A stretch of DNA of 39,652 bases, taken from assembly GCA_937902445.1 (NCBI GenBank), contig CALELJ010000184.1, positions 1 through 39,652 on the forward strand. The letters run 5' to 3'. The notes below the pieces were generated by a model. The model was not told where the DNA came from. It saw only the letters and a list, made by a program, of their open reading frames with translations, and did not search any database. Source of the stretch: an uncultured Treponema sp. (GTDB taxonomy: Bacteria > Spirochaetota > Spirochaetia > Treponematales > Treponemataceae). Below are positions 1 through 8,595 of the stretch, in pieces. The first letter of the stretch is position 1. Each line of letters starts with the position of its first letter. The position numbers and the translations under genes were made by a program.

Positions 1-1200
1 CGCAAGCTTTCCAATTTCTACCATAAGAAAGTCATGGTCATGGAAGTTTCATATCCGTTTACGAATGACGACGGAGACGGTTTTGGAAATGTTGTTTCAA
101 CCATGTCGGCAAACCAGGAATTCAAATATCCCCTTACAGTCGAAGGGCAGGCAATTGCGGTCCGTGATGTAATCGAGGCTGTGGCAAAGGTCAAGGGTGC
201 GGGAATCGGCGTGTTCTACTGGGAGCCTGCATGGATTCCGCCAAAGCACTTTGACCTTTCGAGGGATGATGCGGAAAAGGTTCTTGCATACAACCAGAAC
301 TGCTGGGCACAGTATGGCAGCGGCTGGGCAACTTTCAATGCACGGAACTATGACAAGGAAGTGAAGTCTGCGGTTAACGGCGGAACATGGGACAACCAGG
401 CATTCTTTGATTTTGACGGCAAGGTTCTGGACAGCATCAATGTATGGAACTATGCAAGGACAGGTTCAAAGGGAGAGCTTAAGGTCGTTCACATTGATGA
501 CCTCCGCGTTGAGTTTGCTTACGGAAAGCAGAATGAGCTGCCTTTGACCGCAAAGGTTGCCTACAATGACGGAAGTGTTGTCGATGAGATGGTTGACTGG
601 CACAGGGCCCAGGCGGAAGCTGTTTTGATCCATCCGGACTTTGGGGAATACAAGGTTACAGGCAAGACAAAAAAAGGCGATGACGTAACATGCTACGTGA
701 ATGTTACGGCAAGCAATTTCCTTGTGAACGGAAATTTTGAAAAGGGCAGTCTTGAAGGCTGGACGGTTACAAATGATCTTGGCAAGGGAAATCCTAAAGT
801 TGATAAGAACAACCAGAATGCAAAGGAAGGTCTATGCTATGCGACCGGTTGGGAGCCTGACAATTTTGATTTTACATTGAGCCAGGAACTGAAGGGGCTT
901 GATAAGGGAAACTACAAATGCTTTGCTTCCTTTGAGGGAACAGGAATCAAAAATCCAAGCGGAACATGCCTTATGGTTGGAATAAGGAAAAAGAACGGGA
1001 AGACAGTTGTACTGAAGGCGGATGCAGTGATTCCAAACCAGTGGAAAAAGTTTGACCGTGTTGAAATTCCTTCCATTGATATTGACGAGAGTGTGGAGTC
1101 TGTTACGGTTGAAGTAAGGATGGCGGCGGAGTACGCAAAGGACGGGGCAAATGGTGCATGGCTTGTCTGCGATGATGTCAATTTTCTGTTTGTAAAGTAA
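1..1200 (+). CDS. Arabinogalactan endo-beta-1,4-galactanase (GH53), C-terminal part
   Basis: The reading frame is open from base 1, so this is the 3' part of a longer gene. The start of the visible protein carries the GH53 segment around the catalytic nucleophile: the Glu codon at 43-45 sits in a VMEVSYPFT context (family form VAETSYPYT). It is followed by the GDGFGN and FYWEPAWIP segments of the end of the TIM barrel. After the barrel comes a bacterial Ig-like (Big_4-type) module at about 445-710, then a jelly-roll carbohydrate-binding module starting at NFLVNGNFEKG (about 715-1195). The latter resembles CBM61 of other GH53 enzymes, which binds beta-1,4-galactan. The enzyme would be secreted or surface-bound and cut pectic galactan side chains, consistent with a plant-fed gut habitat. 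The N-terminus, signal peptide and acid/base Glu are outside the window. The GH53 call is firm; the CBM61 label is an inference from its shape and position. Confidence 0.88.
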   Translation, partial: RKLSNFYHKKVMVMEVSYPFTNDDGDGFGNVVSTMSANQEFKYPLTVEGQAIAVRDVIEAVAKVKGAGIGVFYWEPAWIPPKHFDLSRDDAEKVLAYNQNCWAQYGSGWATFNARNYDKEVKSAVNGGTWDNQAFFDFDGKVLDSINVWNYARTGSKGELKVVHIDDLRVEFAYGKQNELPLTAKVAYNDGSVVDEMVDWHRAQAEAVLIHPDFGEYKVTGKTKKGDDVTCYVNVTASNFLVNGNFEKGSLEGWTVTNDLGKGNPKVDKNNQNAKEGLCYATGWEPDNFDFTLSQELKGLDKGNYKCFASFEGTGIKNPSGTCLMVGIRKKNGKTVVLKADAVIPNQWKKFDRVEIPSIDIDESVESVTVEVRMAAEYAKDGANGAWLVCDDVNFLFVK

Positions 1201-1202
1201 GT

Positions 1203-1304
1203 AAAAAAGCCTGCTCTCGTCAGGAACTGTCCCAAAGCCGCTCCGGTGCGCCCTTCGGTTGCAAGTCGCGTTTTGGGACAAACCCTGACTACGCAGGCTT
1301 TTTT
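1203..1304 (+). terminator. Compound-hairpin terminator after the galactanase gene
   Basis: Three nested pairs of arms make one long stem: AAAAAAGCCTGC (1203-1214) with GCAGGCTTTTTT (1293-1304), GTCAGG (1219-1224) with CCTGAC (1284-1289), and TGTCCCAAA (1228-1236) with TTTGGGACA (1272-1280). The structure ends in a six-T run and starts three bases after the stop codon, so it can terminate transcription. It is much longer than an ordinary terminator and a related unit follows it. Confidence 0.75.
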
Positions 1305-1561
1305 AGTGCTATAGAAAAAATTAACATCATCTTGGGATATGGGAGACGGGTAGAAAAAACTTGCCTTCCGCCAGGAACCATGCCAAGCCTGCTCCAGTGA
1401 GACTCCGTCTCAAGTCGCAGATTTTTTTCCTGCATGAACAAGATTGCGGGGCAATCTTGGGGCGAAAGTTATTTAGGTAGTTGGGTTGTTCTGGACGAGG
1501 CTTTCGCCCTTCGCTCCGGCAGGCTTTTTTAGTCCATAAAGGAAATTGACATCATCTTGAA
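1203..1561 (+). repeat. Two imperfect tandem copies of a hairpin unit in a 476-base gene-free gap
   Basis: The gap 1201-1676 holds two diverged copies of one unit, about 1203-1345 and 1354-1561. Shared pieces, in the same order, are an A6 run, CCAGGAAC or TCAGGAAC, an AAGCC(G/T)GCTCC(G/A)GTG stretch, CAAGTCGC, GCAGGCTTTTTTAGT, and a tail containing ACATCATCTTG. The second copy is longer (an extra segment at about 1425-1500). It closes with GGCAGGCTTTTTT (1518-1530) pairing the A-run at 1354-1366 with one bulged base. No coding potential is convincing here. It could be a small non-autonomous repeat that supplies terminators, or a local duplication. Confidence 0.6.
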
Positions 1562-1575
1562 AAGTTCTCATTCAA

Positions 1576-1612
1576 TCTGACTTTTTTCATAGTAAAAATG
1601 GAAAAATTCCAT
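1576..1612 (+). promoter_or_regulatory. Candidate operator upstream of the first hydrolase
   Basis: TCTGACTTTTTTCATA (1576-1591) is followed by the perfect inverted repeat ATGGAA-AAA-TTCCAT (1598-1612). The first element occurs again, inverted and with one extra C, at 3773-3789 upstream of the second hydrolase gene. The AraC-type regulator gene lies between the two sites, which makes it the obvious candidate binder. This is inference from shared sequence only. Confidence 0.5.
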
Positions 1613-1676
1613 AACTTTTAAGACGCATTTGGGGCTATAAAGTTGTCATATTAAATCAAGCAAAGAGAGGTGCGTT

Positions 1677-2588
1677 ATGATTAAGATGGCAACAACAGCA
1701 ATCAACTGTGTTTTTGATAAGAAGAAGAATCTTGAAAAGTACATCAAGTACATTGATGAAGCATCGGCAAACGGCTCCAATCTTGTAGTATTTGCAGAAC
1801 AGAGCCTTCAGGGATATCTTACAAGCCTTGTAAAGATGGAAAGCTCTGATTTCATGTATCAGTATAAAAATGCTGAGATCGCCGGCGAAGGTGAATGCTT
1901 CAAGGCAATCATGCAGAAAGCTAAAGAAAAGAACATCTATGTAATCTTTGGATATACAGAAAAGGACAAGGATCAGGACTGGGTTCTCTACAACTCCATG
2001 GCTCTTGTTGGACCTGAAGGTCTTGTTGGAAACTATCGCAAGGTCCACAATCCGTTTGATGAACTCCACATCTATACTCCGGGAAATGAATTCAAGGTAT
2101 TTGACACTTCCATCGGAAAGATCGGCATGCTCATCTGCTACGACAAGTCGTTCCCGGAAAGCACAAGAACTCTTGCACTCAAGGGTGCTGAGGTAATCGT
2201 AATGTCTACTGCATGGGGCTATGAAACTTTTGAGACAAAACCTGAAGACATCAGCAAGGACAGATCTTTCTATATTTACGATCTTTATGACCGTGTCCGC
2301 GCCATGGAAAACTGCTGCTACTTTATTTCCGCAAACCAGGTCGGAATTACCGGTAAGGGAAATTATTTTGGAAACAGCAACATTGTAAATCCTCGCGGTG
2401 AAATCGTTGCATCTACAGGAACAAAAGAAGGCATCGTATACTATGAAACTGAAAGCATTCAGGAAGACCGCTATGATGCAATGCATGTTGGATTCTTTGG
2501 ACTTAACATGATCAAGGACAGAAGGCCTATAGCATATTCAAAGATTGCCGAGCCAAAAGAATTCAGTGCAGACGGTGAATGGCTTTAA
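1677..2588 (+). CDS. Carbon-nitrogen hydrolase (nitrilase superfamily)
   Basis: This 303-residue cytoplasmic protein belongs to the nitrilase/amidase fold family, which hydrolyses C-N bonds of nitriles, amides or N-carbamoyl compounds through a Glu-Lys-Cys triad. The triad is visible: Glu41 in VVFAEQSLQGY, Lys122 in NYRKVHNP and Cys154 in GMLICYDKSFPE. Length is normal for a single-domain member and there is no signal peptide. A purine-rich AAAGAGAGG lies just upstream of the ATG; a second in-frame ATG (residue 4) is possible but less well placed. It is a stand-alone unit, followed by a terminator and the regulator gene. A tandem homologue and an amide/urea-class ABC transporter follow, so the substrate is probably an imported small nitrogen compound. 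Sequence alone does not separate amidase, nitrilase and N-carbamoyl amidohydrolase. Confidence 0.88.
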   Translation: MIKMATTAINCVFDKKKNLEKYIKYIDEASANGSNLVVFAEQSLQGYLTSLVKMESSDFMYQYKNAEIAGEGECFKAIMQKAKEKNIYVIFGYTEKDKDQDWVLYNSMALVGPEGLVGNYRKVHNPFDELHIYTPGNEFKVFDTSIGKIGMLICYDKSFPESTRTLALKGAEVIVMSTAWGYETFETKPEDISKDRSFYIYDLYDRVRAMENCCYFISANQVGITGKGNYFGNSNIVNPRGEIVASTGTKEGIVYYETESIQEDRYDAMHVGFFGLNMIKDRRPIAYSKIAEPKEFSADGEWL

Positions 2589-2630
2589 AAAATAGTTATG
2601 AATGAATTCATTGCTTAAATATACAAGAGC

Positions 2631-2712
2631 TGACACCAATCCGAATTTATAATCCTCCTAAGGATCAGTGTCAAAGGCGACGCGTACTTTTAGTGCGTGC
2701 CGCTTTTTTTTT
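2631..2712 (+). terminator. Nested hairpin plus intrinsic terminator between hydrolase and regulator
   Basis: A closed structure is formed by TGACAC (2631-2636) with GTGTCA (2668-2673), enclosing ATCCT-CCTA-AGGAT (2652-2665). It is followed at once by a terminator stem: AAAGGCG (2673-2679) and CGCGTAC (2681-2687), loop TTTTA, then GTGCGTG and CGC, ending in T9 (about 2704-2712). The T-run touches the GGAG ribosome-binding site of the next gene. The structure ends the hydrolase transcript and could also attenuate the regulator gene. A TATAAT box at 2648-2653 has no good partner -35 box. Confidence 0.65.
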
Positions 2713-2722
2713 GGAGTATCCA

Positions 2723-3763
2723 ATGTCGAGCTATTCAGTTTTAATTGTTGATGACAACAGGCTGTGCAGAAAGCAGCTGATGGATCTGGAATTTCTCAAG
2801 GACAAAAAAGTCTTCAGGATTGCCGGAGAAGCCCAGAACGGCTTTGAGGCTTTGGAAATTCTGCGCAGTGAAAAAGTTGACATCTGTCTTACTGACATAA
2901 ACATGCCTAAAATGAACGGCATCAATCTTCTTGCTGAAATAAAGAGGGAAAATCTCTGTCCGTGCGTTATTTTCATTTCCGGATATGAGGAATTCGATTA
3001 CGCTGTCGAGGGAATTCGAAACGGCGTCTTTGATTACATCCTGAAGCCGGTGGAAGAGCAGAAGATTTTTCTCAGCATCAACAGGGCCATAGGGTACATT
3101 GAATCAAAACGGAAGCAGGATTTTTTCTGGGCATTCAAGGCGGACAACGTTGTCAAAGCCATAAACAACGGCGACTGGCTCATCGATGGTGTAATTTACG
3201 AATTCATGGAGTACATCCAGCAGCAGGATTTTTCCATCGGCGGACTGGAAATAGAATTCAACCACATCTTGAAGTATGTCTCAAACAAATGCCTTGAATC
3301 AAAACCGTACATCAAGAAATTTTCAATGCTTGATGAAATATGCCGGCTTAAAAATTCCCTTTTCAATTCAAGGGAAGAACTCGTGGAAGTTGCCAGGTTC
3401 CGTCTGAAGGATCTTTACAATGAATTCAACAAATTCAATCTAAGTACTGAAAACCAGGTTCTGAAAAACATTGGCGTCTACATCATCGAAAACGTGGAAA
3501 ATTCCATAAGCCTTGAGGACATAAGCCGCGACTTTCTGATGAACAAAAAATATCTGAGTACTTTCTTCAAGAAGGAAACGGGAAAATCATTTCTTGAGTT
3601 TGTGACCTTTGTGAAAATTGAGAGGGCAAAAATTCTTTTGCGACGTTCAGGGTACAAGGTGAACCAGGTTGCCTCAATTTTGAGCTTTGAGGATGTGGCC
3701 TACTTCAGCAGATTGTTTAAGGAAAAAACGGGACAGACTCCTGTAGTCTATTCAAAGTCCTGA
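2723..3763 (+). CDS. Response regulator with AraC-type DNA-binding domain (YesN-like), orphan
   Basis: The product is a 346-residue transcription factor with an N-terminal receiver (residues about 4-125; acidic pocket D10/D11, phosphoacceptor D58 in CLTDINMP, Lys in YILKPVEE). A linker follows, then a C-terminal AraC pair of helix-turn-helix motifs (about 240-345; SLEDISRDFLMNKKYLSTFFKKETG and VNQVASILSFEDVAYFSRLFKEKTG). I chose the ATG at 2723 because TTGGAG (2711-2716) is correctly placed; an in-frame GTG lies 30 bases upstream, inside the terminator stem. No histidine kinase gene is adjacent, so its phosphodonor is unknown. It sits between the two hydrolase genes, each preceded by the shared motif (1576-1591; 3773-3789), and probably controls them and the transporter downstream. 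Confidence 0.85.
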   Translation: MSSYSVLIVDDNRLCRKQLMDLEFLKDKKVFRIAGEAQNGFEALEILRSEKVDICLTDINMPKMNGINLLAEIKRENLCPCVIFISGYEEFDYAVEGIRNGVFDYILKPVEEQKIFLSINRAIGYIESKRKQDFFWAFKADNVVKAINNGDWLIDGVIYEFMEYIQQQDFSIGGLEIEFNHILKYVSNKCLESKPYIKKFSMLDEICRLKNSLFNSREELVEVARFRLKDLYNEFNKFNLSTENQVLKNIGVYIIENVENSISLEDISRDFLMNKKYLSTFFKKETGKSFLEFVTFVKIERAKILLRRSGYKVNQVASILSFEDVAYFSRLFKEKTGQTPVVYSKS

Positions 3764-3772
3764 ACTGAAATA

Positions 3773-3818
3773 TATGGAAAAAAGTCAGAATGTGAATTTT
3801 TTCATATAAAATCTGACT
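3773..3818 (+). promoter_or_regulatory. Candidate operator upstream of the tandem hydrolase
   Basis: TATGGAAAAAAGTCAGA (3773-3789) is the reverse complement of the element at 1576-1591 apart from one inserted base. AGTCAGA (3783-3789) and TCTGACT (3812-3818) form an inverted repeat around TTTTTTCATA-like sequence, so two half-sites face each other about 29 bases centre to centre. It lies about 70-115 bases before the start codon at 3887, in the usual range for an AraC-type activator. No experiment supports this; the evidence is the shared motif. Confidence 0.5.
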
Positions 3819-3886
3819 AAAACCTATCATGAGCGGTACGTGGTTCAGTATAACCTTTGACCAACTTCAAATGACGGGGGTCGAAA

Positions 3887-5614
3887 ATGATTGAAGCACT
3901 TACAGAGTACAAGGTTGCATCGATAAACTGCGAACCTAAAATGTTTGAAAAGGAAAACAACCTTAAAAAGCAGTATGCACTTGTTGAGGAAGCCGCAAAG
4001 AATGGAGCAAAGCTGATTGCACTTCCTGAAATGGCAACAACAGGTTACTGCTGGTATGACAGGGAAGAAGTTGCACCGTTTGTGGAACCGGTTCCAGGTC
4101 CTACGACAGATCTTTTTGGAAAAATTGCCAAACAGTATGGCTGCTACATTGTAGTCGGAATGCCTGAGGAGAATACAAAGACAGGTGCCTACTATAACAG
4201 CGCCGTTCTCATCGGTCCTGACGGAGTAGTCGGAACACATAGAAAAACCCACGGATACATTTCCGAACCAAAATGGACAAAGCAGGGTGACCTTGACCAT
4301 GTTGTATTTGACACACCGATCGGAAAAATCGGAATGCTCATCTGCATGGACATCCACTTTATTGAGACTGCTCGTCTTGAAGGTGTACGCGGTGCAGATG
4401 TAATCGTCCACATAAGCAACTGGCTTGCAGAAAAAACACCGGCACCTTACTGGATCAACAGAGCCTATGAAAACGGCTGCTATGTTCTTGAATCAAACAG
4501 AATCGGTCTTGAACGCACTGTAGAGTTTTCAGGCGGAAGCTGTCTCATCAATCCAGACGGAACGATCCAGAGCTACTGCGACAGCGAAGAGACAATCGTT
4601 TACGGAACAGTAAACCTTGAAAAAGCACGCGAAAAGAAATTTGAAAACGGAATGGCAAAATTTGAAAGCCGCCGTCCAAAGCAGTACATGGACCTTTTGA
4701 GGGACCCATACCTCTGGAATCCTTTGGACTTCCATCCATTGTACGGACACGATCCGCTTCCAAAAGGAAAGAAGAGTCTTGTTTCTGTATGCCAGATGGA
4801 ATCTTCTGACGATGTTGCCGCAAACCTTGCAAAAATAATCTGCAAGACAGAGGAAGCTGCCGCAGGCGGAAGTGAACTTGTCGTGTTCCCGGAGCTTGCA
4901 CTTTGTTCAAAGGATTTCCCTGTGTCAGAAGGAAGTTCCGCAATCGACGCCTTGATTGACTGTTCAATGAAAAACGGAATCTACATCGTGTTCGGTGCAG
5001 CTGAACTTGATGGCAATGATCTATACAACACTGCATTCATGGTTGGTCCTCACGGTCTTGAAGGAAAGTACAGAAAGATCCATCTGAGCGAAGAAGATAA
5101 GAAATGGGCAAAGGAAGGAAACCTTGGTTTTGTTTACTGCAACATTCCTTGCGGAAGAGTCGGACTTATGATCGGAACTGATGCATTGATTCCGGAAACT
5201 GGAAGAATCCTTTCGCTTCTTGGATGTGACATACTAGCAGCTCCTTCCAGCGTTGACTGTCCAAATCCTTATGGACTTCGCGGAACAACAGCCGGACATA
5301 ACTATCCTATTCCTAAGGGATATTCAACAATCCACTGGCATCTTTGGAGAGTTCGCGGTGGAGAAAACAACTGCTACATGCTTTTTGCAAATGAGGTTTC
5401 TTCAAAGGCATTCGGACGCAGCGGAATCTTTGGACCGGATACATTCAAGTTCCCTAGGGACGAAAGAATCTGCAGTGCGGAAAAAGAAGATCTTGTTTCC
5501 ATGACAGTTGATACAGGCAATTCACCTGATTCTGTATATCCGACAAATGTAGTACGCAGAAAGGATCTTGTTTCAATGAGACAGCCTTTGTGGTATGACC
5601 CGCTTGTAATGTAA
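3887..5614 (+). CDS. Tandem nitrilase-superfamily protein; second domain lacks the catalytic Cys
   Basis: The 575-residue protein contains two complete carbon-nitrogen hydrolase domains joined by a linker at about 270-295. Domain 1 (about 8-265) has an intact triad: Glu48 (ALPEMATTGY), Lys120 (THRKTHGY) and Cys153 (GMLICMDIHFIE). Domain 2 (about 297-570) keeps Glu336 (VVFPELAL) and Lys397 (KYRKIHLS), but the aligned cysteine position is Gly430 (RVGLMIGTDALIPE), so it should be inactive by the normal mechanism. It may serve as a regulatory, structural or ligand-binding partner for domain 1 in the dimer or spiral assemblies typical of the family. A run of G precedes the ATG. The kinase-like gene follows after 13 bases and the ABC transporter comes next, suggesting one operon. 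Substrate is unknown. Confidence 0.87.
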   Translation: MIEALTEYKVASINCEPKMFEKENNLKKQYALVEEAAKNGAKLIALPEMATTGYCWYDREEVAPFVEPVPGPTTDLFGKIAKQYGCYIVVGMPEENTKTGAYYNSAVLIGPDGVVGTHRKTHGYISEPKWTKQGDLDHVVFDTPIGKIGMLICMDIHFIETARLEGVRGADVIVHISNWLAEKTPAPYWINRAYENGCYVLESNRIGLERTVEFSGGSCLINPDGTIQSYCDSEETIVYGTVNLEKAREKKFENGMAKFESRRPKQYMDLLRDPYLWNPLDFHPLYGHDPLPKGKKSLVSVCQMESSDDVAANLAKIICKTEEAAAGGSELVVFPELALCSKDFPVSEGSSAIDALIDCSMKNGIYIVFGAAELDGNDLYNTAFMVGPHGLEGKYRKIHLSEEDKKWAKEGNLGFVYCNIPCGRVGLMIGTDALIPETGRILSLLGCDILAAPSSVDCPNPYGLRGTTAGHNYPIPKGYSTIHWHLWRVRGGENNCYMLFANEVSSKAFGRSGIFGPDTFKFPRDERICSAEKEDLVSMTVDTGNSPDSVYPTNVVRRKDLVSMRQPLWYDPLVM

Positions 5615-5627
5615 GGGAGGAGAAGAA

Positions 5628-6254
<627 letters not shown>

Positions 6255-6306
6255 GGAGTCATGAACTTAAAAGGGTAAAAAAAATAAATAGATAAGGGGT
6301 CTAATT

Positions 6307-7554
6307 ATGAAGAGAATTACTAGAATTGCATTGGGATTTATGGCAGCCGGAATCATGGCATTCACAGGTTGCAGCGGAAAGAAGGCAGCTTCTGACAAGA
6401 TCAAGATTGCCATTCTTACAGACGTGACTGGAGACTTTTCAAGCTACGGAATCCAGGCTTCCATCGGAACAAAACTTGCCGTTGAGGAAATCAATGCGGC
6501 AGGCGGTATCAATGGAAAGCAGATCGAGCTGATTCAGTACGATACACAGACAGACAATACTGTATACCAGGAAATGGCAAGAAAGGTTTGTCTTGAAGAC
6601 AAGGTTGATATGGTAATCGCAGGTATTTCCAGCGCATCACGCGAAGCAATCCGTCCGATTTTTGAAGAGAACGAAACACTCTACTTCTACAACCAGGAAT
6701 ATGAAGGAGGCGTTGCAAGCCACTACGTATTCTGCTGTGGTCCAATTCCAGAAATGCAGATCGATCCGACTGTAGACTATCTCATGAAGGATGTTTGTCC
6801 TGCAGGTGCAAAGGTCTACATCATCGCCGCAGACTACAACTTCGGTCAGATTTCCTCACAGTGGGCAAAGAAGGCAGTTGAGCGCAACGGTGGTTCAGTA
6901 GTAAAGACAGAATTCATTCCGCTTGGTGTAAGCCAGTTCAGCTCGACAATCGCAAACATCAACTCGGCAAAGCCTGACATGATCATCTCGTTCTGTACAG
7001 GAGCTGCACACATGTCATTCTACGAGCAGTGGTCAAACAGCAAGTTTGCTGAAATCCCTATCGTTACAACATGTGCCCTCGCAATCAACGGTGAACACAA
7101 GCTCTTTACTCCACCAGCAATGGCAGACGTATACGTAGGTGCTCCTTACTATGAGGAAGTTGATACACCGGCTGCAAAGAAGTTTACAGCTTCCCTCAAG
7201 TCGGCAAATCCTTCAGTAAAGTACATGGGTTGGGATGCTGAAGCATGCTACACATCAGTTTACCTTTACAAGGCAGCTGTAGAAAAGGCGGGAACAGCAG
7301 ATGTTGAACCTGTAATTGCAGCTCTTGAAAGCGGAGTAAGCTTTGACGGTCCAGGCGGAATGGCTGTGATCAACGGAAAGGACCACCACACAATCCGCGA
7401 CATCGCAGTCGGCAAGGTTGAAAAGGACCATACACTCAAGGTCATCAATACTTTCAAGGGTGTAAAGTCAAACTTCATCGAAAGCCTTGGAGTTGATCTT
7501 GCAAAGGAAGGAAAGAACGCAGCAAACCTTCAGTACACACCTGATGGCAACTAA
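6307..7554 (+). CDS. ABC transporter substrate-binding lipoprotein, urea/short-chain amide class (UrtA/FmdD-like)
   Basis: The 415-residue precursor begins with a lipoprotein signal peptide ending in the lipobox FTGC, so the mature protein is anchored at the membrane through that Cys. The rest is a type-1 periplasmic binding fold of the branched-chain amino acid/amide group (KIAILTDVTGDFSSYGIQASIGTKLAVEEINAAGGINGKQIELI). The segment ETLYFYNQEYEGG...HYVFCCGPIPEMQIDPTVDYL resembles the region that marks UrtA/FmdD/AmiC-like proteins (LFYPVQYEG...GA.PNQQ). This favours urea, short amides or related nitrogen compounds over branched-chain amino acids. AAGGGG precedes the ATG. It is the first gene of a set of five transporter genes in the usual SBP-permease-permease-ATPase-ATPase order. 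Confidence 0.85.
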   Translation: MKRITRIALGFMAAGIMAFTGCSGKKAASDKIKIAILTDVTGDFSSYGIQASIGTKLAVEEINAAGGINGKQIELIQYDTQTDNTVYQEMARKVCLEDKVDMVIAGISSASREAIRPIFEENETLYFYNQEYEGGVASHYVFCCGPIPEMQIDPTVDYLMKDVCPAGAKVYIIAADYNFGQISSQWAKKAVERNGGSVVKTEFIPLGVSQFSSTIANINSAKPDMIISFCTGAAHMSFYEQWSNSKFAEIPIVTTCALAINGEHKLFTPPAMADVYVGAPYYEEVDTPAAKKFTASLKSANPSVKYMGWDAEACYTSVYLYKAAVEKAGTADVEPVIAALESGVSFDGPGGMAVINGKDHHTIRDIAVGKVEKDHTLKVINTFKGVKSNFIESLGVDLAKEGKNAANLQYTPDGN

Positions 7555-7584
7555 ATAAAAAAAGAAGAGAGTTTTATACAACAC

Positions 7585-7655
7585 AATGGCGTGTTGAATC
7601 CTTGAGGCATCGTGAAAGACTTCAGTGAATGCCGTTTGTGGATCAGCACGCCATT
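7585..7655 (+). promoter_or_regulatory. Intercistronic hairpin between binding-protein and permease genes
   Basis: AATGGCGTG (7585-7593) pairs with CACGCCATT (7647-7655), with inner arms ATCC (7598-7601)/GGAT (7640-7643) and GGCAT (7606-7610)/ATGCC (7629-7633). The 3' side is only CCATTTTAAT, a weak T-run, so full termination is unlikely. Such structures between a binding-protein gene and its permease genes commonly stabilise the upstream mRNA and lower downstream expression; that role here is inferred. Confidence 0.55.
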
Positions 7656-7723
7656 TTAATCTATGGGGATATCTCTTGGAAATCATGGTTTCCAAAAGAT
7701 TCTAAAACGACAGGGGGCCTTAA

Positions 7724-8593
7724 GTGGACATGGCAATTTCATACCTGTACCAGATTGTTGACAGTTTCAGTTTTCTGATCCTGAGTTCAATCGGACTGGC
7801 AGTCATATTCGGAATGATGAACATCATCAACATGGCACACGGTGAATTCATTATGCTTGGAGCATATATTTTCACCATCAGTGCGCTTCATGGAGTTCCG
7901 TATATCCTAAGCATGCTGATTGCAGTTATTGGCGTAACAGTATTCGGCATTTTCATTCACAAATTGATAATTTCAAAATTGCATTCAAGGCCGATGGATT
8001 CAATCGTAATCACATACGGAATGAGCCTTGTAATGAAACAGCTGATCCAGATTATTTTCGGTTCAACGATGCCATCTGTATCAATGCCATTGGGATCGGT
8101 CACAGTAGGTGGCAACGTACTTTCAGTTTACCGCCTTGTGCTTGTGCTCGTTTCGATCGTAATGCTTGTGGCATTCTACATGTTCTTCAACTATACAAAA
8201 TTCGGACTTTATTCCCGTGCGACAATGCAGAATGCGGAAGTGGCAAAAGCTCTTGGAATCAACACCGGTTTTGAATACTCAATGACATTTGCAATCGGTG
8301 CCGGAATCGCAGGTCTTGCAGGTGCCCTCTATGCACCGGTCATGGCAGTTTCTCCGGTTCTTGGAGACAGCTTCATCATTCAGGCATTTACGACAGTAGT
8401 TGTCGGTGGTGGAAATCCGCTCATCGGAACATTCCTTTCAGGAACAGCTCTCGGTATAATCAGCGGCGTAGTTTCACTTGAGCAGGGACAGTTTATCGGA
8501 AAGATTGCAATGCTCGTTGCGGCAATCATCTGTATCCGTGTTCTTCCAGGCGGATTCTCAGGACTCGTTGAGAAGATCCGCAAGGGGGTTTGA
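7724..8593 (+). CDS. ABC transporter permease, LivH/UrtB type
   Basis: The product is an integral membrane permease of 289 residues with about eight hydrophobic segments. The N-terminal block IGLAVIFGMMNIINMAHGEFIMLGAYI is the signature of the LivH/UrtB family. I take the GTG at 7724 as start because AGGGGG (7711-7716) is seven bases upstream; the ATG two codons later is also possible. It forms one half of the transmembrane channel together with the next gene and receives substrate from the lipoprotein encoded at 6307-7554. It lies 169 bases after that gene, across the hairpin at 7585-7655. Confidence 0.88.
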   Translation: MDMAISYLYQIVDSFSFLILSSIGLAVIFGMMNIINMAHGEFIMLGAYIFTISALHGVPYILSMLIAVIGVTVFGIFIHKLIISKLHSRPMDSIVITYGMSLVMKQLIQIIFGSTMPSVSMPLGSVTVGGNVLSVYRLVLVLVSIVMLVAFYMFFNYTKFGLYSRATMQNAEVAKALGINTGFEYSMTFAIGAGIAGLAGALYAPVMAVSPVLGDSFIIQAFTTVVVGGGNPLIGTFLSGTALGIISGVVSLEQGQFIGKIAMLVAAIICIRVLPGGFSGLVEKIRKGV

Positions 8594-8595
8594 TT

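Noticed and set aside
1656..2486. Long open frame on the minus strand opposite the first hydrolase gene
   Set aside because: It lies wholly antisense to a gene with an intact catalytic triad and encodes a Cys/Phe-rich product with no recognisable domain.
2631..2712. A guanidine (ykkC or mini-ykkC) or glutamine riboswitch in the leader of the regulator gene
   Set aside because: I looked because of the nitrogen-related context, but the conserved loop sequences of those classes are not present.
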